Below are positions 57,550-64,000 of a stretch of 64,000 bases of DNA, in pieces. The notes under the pieces were generated by a model, which saw only the letters and a program-made list of their open reading frames with translations, did not search any database and was not told where the DNA came from. The position numbers and the translations under genes were made by a program. Source of the stretch: Trichostrongylus colubriformis. Lineage: Eukaryota > Nematoda > Chromadorea > Rhabditida > Trichostrongylidae. Every line of letters starts with the position of its first letter. The stretch's first letter is position 1. The stretch lies in assembly GCA_963978905.1 (NCBI GenBank), contig OZ022259.1, forward strand, positions 53,586,727 to 53,650,726, in the 5' to 3' direction.

Positions 57550-57882
57550 ACCGCGTTCATACCAAATTGAATGAGAGTTTTGGCGTATCGGCGTAAAGTT
57601 AAATATACATATCGATCGAGAAAATGAGCGCAATCGCGCATCCGCGATTTGAGAGAATTGGTGTATTCGCCCCATGCATGGGATACGTATCGATCAGGAA
57701 AATGAGAGTATTGGCGCATTCGCGATTTGAGAGAAATGACGGAGTGGTGCATCCGCGATTTTGACTATTTGTCGCAATGCAAATGAACTGATGTGGTGGT
57801 ACGTGGCATCGCCAAAAATCTCAAATCGCGGATGCGCCCTTGCGCCAAAACTCGCATTCAATTTGGTATGAACACATCCTAA
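57550..57882. mobile_element. Palindromic element with CATACCAAATTGAATG ends
   Basis: CCGCGTTCATACCAAATTGA at the left mirrors TCAATTTGGTATGAACACATCC at the right; inside are repeated AATCGCGGATGCGC and GATCGAGAAAATGAG motifs in both orientations. It shares the GCGTTCATAC tip of the MITE family but has a different body. Confidence 0.55.
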
Positions 57883-58073
57883 ACTGCTCCATGAGGAGCT
57901 CACATCAGAAGGAGTATGCTTGATACTGATTAAGTCAGTCGGCTGTCTTGTTTCATTTACACCAGTCACCGGCCTTAATAGCGGCTGCGTCAACTTCTTT
58001 CGTTCAGTCTCTTTGTGAATTTTGAAACTCTTTGCGAATATCTCTTTTCACTTTGACGATGTTTCGTTTTCAG

Positions 58074-61000
58074 CATATTAATCATCCCATACTCGGCAAA
58101 AAGTCAAAGTCCAAATTAAGAAAAGGCGTAAGCATTTGTGATTGTGTTCCATTTCGAACTTTTCTGACAATTACTGGAAATTTTTTCTTACATTTTTCTG
58201 CCAGATTTGTTCGATATAACCGTGGGCGCTAAGGGAGTTAGGGCGGGGGGCAATACACCGTGCTCTACGTCTCTAACGCTACGGTTAGAGCGCAGAGGAG
58301 TCATGGCGCTAGCCGAATCGGCTTCGAATTTTGCAAAGAAACGATTTTGATGTTTTTTATCCTATGTCAGCCTAAGCGTTGAGGAAGGAGATTACCTTTC
58401 ACTCAGCATCAAGGCTTATAAAAGGTCTTAAGGTGGTGAAGCATAATTGACTTGCGATTTGAAGGGGGAAGAGGAGTATGTATGTCCCAATTTTGTATGA
58501 CTGTGGAGAAGGCGGTGATCTTCTCAGCTTCCCTACTGGTGTGAAGTCCAGATGTTCAGTTGTTTTGACTGTACATTTATAGACAGTGTATTTCAATCAG
58601 CAGTTCAGTGTTCTGAGGTCATGTCTTTAGACATTCAGATGCATAATATTCTGCTTAAAGGTCTTAAATTAGTTGTGTTTTGTGTGATTGGTTAACAAAG
58701 ATTATTTGGTACTTTCATTCATCGTCTGTTTTCAGCCAAGGAAACCATCAGACATTGAAGAGGATTCGATCAGAGAGAAAACTAAGGTGTGATGTTGGTT
58801 ACTGGAAACATTATGGGGCAGCGTAGTAGCGCATGAAGTCCTCATCTGGTGGAGCTTGGAACGAAATAGAAATCAAGCATGGAAATGATTCCCACTGATT
58901 GAGACACATTTCTGCCGCTGCTAGCCTGGGTTTTGTTGGACCATTTGTATTCAGGTGCATAGGTTGTGTAGATTTGGATACCGTAAACTGTCTATTTAGA
59001 AATCACGTCTACAGGTTTAGTGGTTTCACTGTCGAACCATTCATTTTGCCGCGTTCATCATGGTTGCATATGTCTGGGAAATAGTCCTTGCAAAAGTTCA
59101 CTAACTGTAGACGCTGAGTTCTAATCGATCACAATTTGTAGAGGGTGTGTTCGTGTGAATGTGTGTCCGTCTCTGTGCTCGTGTGCTGGTGTGTGTGCCC
59201 TTATGTTCGTGTGTGCCTTTTGCTCGTGTGTGCCCCTGTGTTCGTGTCTGTGTTCGTGTGGGTATGGTCCGTGTGGGTGTTCGTGTGTTCCTGTGTCCAT
59301 GCGTGTGTCCGTGTGGGTGTGTGTCCATGTGTCCGTATGTTCCTGTGTCCCTGTGTCCGTGTGAATGCGTGTCCATGTACGTGTGTCCTTGTGTTCGTGT
59401 GAATGTGTGTCCATCTGTGTGTTCGTGTGCTCGTGTGTGTGCCCTGTGTTCCTGTGGGTGTGGTCCTTGTGGGTGTCCGTGTGTTCTTGTGTCCGTGTGT
59501 GTGTCCGTGTGAATGTGTCCAGGTACGTGTGTCCCTGTGTTCGTGTGAATGTGTATCCGTCTCTGTGCTCGTGTGCTGGTGTGTGTGTGCCCGTATGTTC
59601 ATGTGTGCCTTTTGCTCGTGTGTGTCCCTGTGTTCGTGTGTGTGTTCGTGTGGGTGTGGTCCGTGTGGGTGTTCGTGTGTTCCTGTGTCCATGCGTGTGT
59701 CCGTGTGGGTGTGTGTCCATGTGTCCGTATGTTCCTGTGTCCCTGTGTCCGTGTGTGTGTGTCCGTGTGAATGTGTGTCCATGTACGTGTGTCCTTGTGT
59801 TCGTGTGAATGTGTGTCCGTCTGTGTGTTCGTGTGCTCGTGTGTGTGTGACCTGTGTTCGTGTGGGTGTGGTCCTTGTGGGTGTCCGTGTGTTCTTGTGT
59901 CCGTGTGTGTGTCCGTGTGAATGTGTCCAGGTACGTGTGTCCCTGTGTTCGTGTGAATGTGTATCCGTCTCTGTGCTCGTGTGCTGGTGTGTGTGTGCCC
60001 GTATGTTCATGTGTGCCTTTTGCTCGTGTGTGTCCCTGTGTTCGTGTGTGTGTTCGTGTGGGTGTGGTCCGTGTGGGTGTTCGTGTGTTCCTGTGTCCAT
60101 GCGTGTGTCCGTGTGGGTGTGTGTCCATGTGTCCGTATGTTCCTGTGTCCCTGTGTCCGTGTGTGTGTGTCCGTGTGAATGTGTGTCCATGTACGTGTGT
60201 CCTTGTGTTCGTGTGAATGTGTGTCCGTCTGTGTGTTCGTGTGCTCGTGTGTGTGTGACCTGTGTTCGTGTGGGTGTGGTCCTTGTGGGTGTCCGTGTGT
60301 TCTTGGGTCCGTGTGTGTGTCCGTGTGAATGTGTCCAGGTACGTGTGTCCCTGTGTTCGTGTGAGTGTGTGCCCGTATGTTCATGTGTGCCTTTTGCTCG
60401 TGTGTGTCCCTGTGTTCGTGTGTGTGTTCGTGTGGGTGTGGTCCGTGTGGGTGTTCGTGTGTTCCTGTGTCCATGCGTGTGTCCGTGTGGGTGTGTGTCC
60501 ATGTGTCCGTATGTTCCTGTGTCCCTGTGTCCGTGTGTATGTGTCCGTGTGAATGTGTGTCCATGTACGTGTGTCCTTGTGTTCGTGTGAATGTGTGTCC
60601 GTCTGTGTGTTCGTGTGCTCGTGTGTGTGTGCCCTGTGTTCCTGTGGGTGTGGTCCTTGTGGGTGTCCGTGTGTGTGTCCGTGTGAATGTGTTCAGGTAC
60701 GTGTGTCCCTGTGTTCGTGTGAATGTGTGTCCGTCTCTGTGCTTGTGCTGGTGTGTGTGCCCGTATGTTCATGTGTGCCTTTTGCTCGTGTGTGTCCCTG
60801 TGTTCGTGTGTGTTCGTGTGGGTGGGGTCCGTGTGGGTGTTCGTGTGTTCCTGTGTCCATGCGTGTGTCCGTGTGGGTGTGTGTCCATGTGTCCGTATGT
60901 TCCTGTGTCCCTGTGTCCGTGTGTGTGTCCGTGTGAATGTGTGTCCATGTACGTGTGTCCTTGTGTTCGTGTGAATGTGTGTCCGTCTCTGTGCTCGTGT

Positions 61001-64000
61001 GCTGGTGTGTGTGCCCGTATGTTCATGTGTGCCTTTTGCTCGTGTGTGTCCCTGTGTTCGTGTGTGTGTTCGTGTGGGTGGGGTCCGTGTGGGTGTTCGT
61101 GTGTTCCTGTGTCCATGCGTGTGTCCGTGTGGGTGTGTGTCCATGTGTCCGTATGTTCCTGTGTCCCTGTGTCCGTGTGTGTGTCCGTGTGAATGTGCGT
61201 CCATGTGCGTGTGTCCCTGTGTTCGTGTGAATGTGTGTCCATCTCTGTGCTCGTGTGCTGGTGTGTGTGCCTGTATGTTCGTGTGTGCCCGTATGTTCGT
61301 GTGTGCCTTGTGTTCTGTGTTCGTGTGTCTGTCCGTGTGTCCCTTTGCATGTCCATGTGTCCGTATGTTCCTGTGTCCCTGTGTCCGTGTGTATGTGTGT
61401 GTCCGTGTGAATGTGTGTCCATGTACACATGTCCTTGTGTTCATGTTAATGTGTGTCCGTCTGTCTGTTCGTGTGCTGGTGTGTGTGTGTGCCCTGTGTT
61501 CGTGTGTGTTCCTGTGTTCGTGTGTGTGTTTGTCTGTCCGTGTGTGCATATGTTCGTGTGTTCTTGTGTCGGTGTGTGTGTGTCCCTGTGTCCGAGTGTG
61601 TGTATGTTCGTGTGCTCCTGTGTCCATGTGTGTGTGTCCGTTTGTGTACCCGTGTGTACGTTGGGTGTATGTCCGTGTGTCCGTATGTGTATCGTGTGTT
61701 CGTGTTTATGTCCGTGTGTTTATTGAATTCCGCGGGGTATGACGTCTGCAGATGCTGACGCTGTTAGGTTCATTGGTTTTCAGGCGAAAGTAGAAGACCC
61801 GAGCGCAGAAGAAGTAGAAAGCCTAAGCGAGAAAATCGAGCCGAACTCCAAGGAGTTAATTAGTATGCCCAATGGCAACGATAAGAACGTTAAAGAAAAC
61901 GTAAGTTGCACGGCCTTTGTATTGAAAATACCGGGAAGGGGTAAATTTGGCAGATTGTAGAGTATTAAGTAGCGGTGCTCAACCGTGAAATGTTAGCGAA
62001 AGAAAGAAATGAAATGGCGGGAAAAAACGAGAAAGAGGGACCCAAAGCTCCTTGTTTTTTGCGTCCCTCTGTGTCACTAGCAGGGGGTAGATTGCAGACG
62101 AGGGAGGGGCTTAATCAGCTGGTCGCAAACGTTGTTGTCCCGCCCTCGGCGGCACCTCACCCGGCTAACGAACTGCAGAACGACTCGTCGTGCTGCGGAA
62201 TTGTGATAAGACCTGAGGTCGCGCTGTTCAGTGGGAGTTTCGTTACACATCACCTCTTCTGATGTAGGAGGTTTGTTTTCATTGAACATGTGATCACAGT
62301 TCTCTCTTGCCCCTTACTCCTTCCGGTGCCTTTAAAATTGTAGGTGAACTTGCTGAGCCCAGAGAAGTAAGGTAGTAGTTTATGATATTTTCTGCTGTGC
62401 TTGATAGGACCGTTGATGATTGTAGCACCAGTTACTACTAGCGCGTTCCTACGAAATTCGTCATATGCAAGTCATGGCCCTGAGTCGTAAGGATGGGAAA
62501 CCTGATGTCGCATGTGACGAGCGACGCGATAAGTGAGAGCAAGGGGCGTCATATCTACTTGGGTTCTATGGCGACTTCCTGCAATCATTTCAGAACCAGC
62601 TCCATCCGGCGTTTTAACTCGCGCTCATCGTCGGACGCTGCGACGCGAATTTTCTGTCTAAGTGGACCACTTTCGCAAATCATCACATTAAAAGTTGTGA
62701 ACAAATTTCAGGTGCAAGTGAAAGCAGAATTGAAGAGTGATGAGAAAGGAAAAGCTGTCCCACCCGTTAAACCCCCCATAAAACAACCTCAAAATATAGT
62801 AAAGCAATCATCTACACAACCAGAGCCTTGTATAAATTCAACTTTTGGTGCACAAACTGCTAAAACGGCAGTGCTTGGACCACCCCTTGCTGCAGCTGTA
62901 CAGTTGCCATTAATCACAGCACCAAACTCTGCCAGTACACCACCAGATGCTCCTACCCAAACTCATGATCTAAAAACCCATGAACTGATTCCTGCTAACA
63001 TACCATTATATGGTACACCAACTCATGATCAACATGCGAAACAACTGACAATGTCTCAAGGAATACTGACTGCTGCAGCTGTTCCACCTCATCCAGTATC
63101 ATCGCTGAGTACAACCTCCAGTCCTAATGTGGCCAAATATCCACAAATGGGTGCAGCCATCCCAGTGAGCCCACTTTTTCCTGGAACATCTCAGCCTGGT
63201 ACAGAATCAGCGAATAATTGTGTGACCGCCAAATATCCAGCGACAGGCCCGACAACCCCAAGGACTTTAGTATCAGTAACTGGTACGACGCCTGCAACAA
63301 GAGTGAAGCCGTCTGCGTATGTTCCTGGAACGCAGTTGGATCCTTCGAACGTTCCAGCGCCGGCTAACTCGGTATGTCTTGTATTCTTCTTTCATTACTG
63401 TAGTTCTAGCTCACGTAATATAAAGTAGAATCATAGAATTATTTCAGAAAAACCCAGCGCCGCCAGGAAAACAACAGCCGCAGTCAGAAAAGGTAAGGTA
63501 ACATTTGATGGGTTGTATCCACTGGAAACGAGATATACAACAACCAACAAAAATATATGCCATTTTGGATTTTAACCATAGCTGCAGTCGACATTGCATA
63601 TCTCGTTCATTTTTTTTTGAAGCAACTCTTACTCAATAAATCAAAATGTATGAGCTGTGTAGGGCGAAGGTTAAATTTTTTTTGACTTGAAAACTCGGGA
63701 AATGACCAACAGCGCATCACATCATATCTTGGCTTTGAGTTATTTTATAAAAGAAACGAATTCGAAGCTTTGAAAAATCGTGGGATTCCATAAGATCTGG
63801 GGGTAAATCTAGATGGTTAATTCCCTCATCAAGAGACTCACACTTTCCTTCACCGGAACATATTGCAGGGCAACTCGGACAGTGAAGGATCTTCGGAGGG
63901 GGTAAGATGCCATTTTCAATGTCCCTGATATTTTATAGAAGTATGCATATGTTTGTGGAGGGAAATTTGCAATTTTTAGGATTCCGTTGAAACAGCCATG
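58074..64000 (+). CDS. Pro/Thr-rich, probably disordered protein; 3' end beyond the window
   Basis: Exons on the plus strand: 58074-58127 ([18 protein letters not shown], basic), 58736-58786 ([17 protein letters not shown]), 61784-61900 ([20 protein letters not shown]), 62712-63371 ([16 protein letters not shown], then about 200 residues rich in Pro, Thr, Ala and Ser), 63448-63492 ([15 protein letters not shown]), 63869-63901 ([11 protein letters not shown]) and 63980 onward. Every exon has consensus splice sites and is a multiple of three, so all introns are phase 0 and any exon could be skipped without frame loss. The first exon is not resolved. No folded domain is visible; motifs such as PNSASTPP and SATTP-like strings recall nuclear or secreted disordered linkers, and I cannot choose between them. 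The 2.6-kb minisatellite sits in its third intron. The coordinates given are a minimum. Confidence 0.65.
58225..58420. mobile_element. Truncated GGNGCTA element with tRNA-like segment
   Basis: GGGCGCTAAGGGAGTTAGGG starts it; then CTAACGCTACGGTTAGAGCG, a CATGGCGCTAGCCGAATCG string and CTTCGAATTTTGC follow in tRNA-like order, then TTTTTATCCTATGTCAGCC. It breaks off near 58420. It lies between the first two proposed exons of the Pro/Thr-rich gene. Confidence 0.6.
59147..61725. repeat. 2.6-kb GTGT-rich minisatellite with about 400-bp higher-order period
   Basis: Short units such as GTGTCCGTGTGGGTGT and TGTGTTCGTGTGAATGTGT (about 12-20 bp) are arranged in a larger pattern. The landmark TTTTGCTCGTGTG recurs near 59218, 59609, 60017, 60391, 60779 and 61036, and the blocks from about 59560 and 59965 are nearly identical. 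The strand is almost free of stops, giving an 808-codon minus frame ([12 protein letters not shown]) and plus frames rich in Cys and Val. These are products of the repeat, not genes. The array is bounded by introns of the Pro/Thr-rich gene, is purine-poor on the plus strand, and probably varies in length between individuals. Confidence 0.9.

Larger units (their letters stand above)
49032..58073. other. Nine kilobases without a confidently supported gene
   Basis: Several minus-strand stretches look exon-like but could not be joined. Minus 54785 to about 54705 (VKSMVSVIHDNVDTVLDAS) has a TTTCAG acceptor and GTATGA donor. Minus 56852-56643 starts MVHDCVVRTFAAGF after GTGCAG and ends in a stop. 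Minus 51745-51377 and plus 55521-55853 and 56368-56601 are hydrophobic open frames of 77-122 residues that could be chemoreceptor pieces or chance. The rest holds repeats listed separately: tandem repeats (49690-50075), a tRNA-arm hairpin (53193), and MITEs at 55456, 56080, 56924 and 57550. Confidence 0.4.

Noticed and set aside
59201..61627. 808-codon open frame (His/Thr-rich) and long Cys/Val-rich frames on the other strand
   Set aside because: They are the direct translation of a minisatellite whose unit lacks stops; several frames are open at once, there is no start or splice context, and the array lies in an intron.
59147..61725. Possible CRISPR array or telomere-like repeat
   Set aside because: There are no unique spacers of constant length, and the units do not match the nematode telomere repeat TTAGGC.

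Overview
This looks like nuclear DNA of a nematode, most likely a clade V (rhabditid or strongylid, hookworm-like) worm. The evidence is genes in many short exons, TTTCAG/TTTTAG 3' splice sites, introns as short as 54-62 nt, 3' splice sites lying 2-6 nt upstream of start codons (as expected for spliced-leader trans-splicing), and dense small DNA transposons including a mariner. The species call is inference. No rRNA, intact tRNA or CRISPR was seen.

The core (about 4.2-49 kb) is a one-directional array of nine related regulatory-type genes, all on the + strand. I rebuilt their exons by comparing paralogues; splice phases agree in almost every case. Five belong to a 'ZM' family (ZM1 4.2-6.0, ZM2 7.8-11.0, ZM3 34.7-39.3, ZM4 41.1-44.4, ZM5 45.4-49.0 kb). 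These have N-terminal C2H2/C2HC zinc fingers followed by a divided Cys/His domain that resembles the DNA-binding region of Mutator-like (MULE) transposases and FLYWCH/FAR1-type proteins. ZM4 also keeps a SWIM zinc finger but has no room for a transposase core. Four belong to a 'TL' family (TL1 12.9-16.0, TL2 17.2-19.9, TL3 20.7-23.6, TL4 28.3-30.1 kb), with an N-terminal THAP-like C2CH module reminiscent of nematode LIN-15A/LIN-56 and a central Cys4 module. ZM1, ZM2, ZM3, ZM5 and TL1 end in the same two-exon cassette: an acidic linker, a CxxC motif and a short coiled coil. In TL2 and TL3 this cassette is cut by a shared TAG codon; in TL4 it is gone. The two families therefore appear to have exchanged their C-termini and to have expanded side by side.

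At the left edge a minus-strand gene runs out of the window. At the right edge a plus-strand gene coding a Pro/Thr-rich, probably disordered protein starts near or before 58 kb and runs past 64 kb. One of its introns carries a 2.6-kb GTGT-rich minisatellite with a higher-order period of about 400 bp.

The rest is repeat-rich spacer: palindromic MITEs with TTA/TAA target duplications, MITEs with 8-bp duplications (hAT-like), an internally deleted mariner, decayed Merlin-type and BEL/Pao fragments, a 639-bp element with long inverted repeats, a perfect hairpin around a tRNA T-arm, and many long G or C runs. From 49 to 58 kb I cannot support any gene with confidence.
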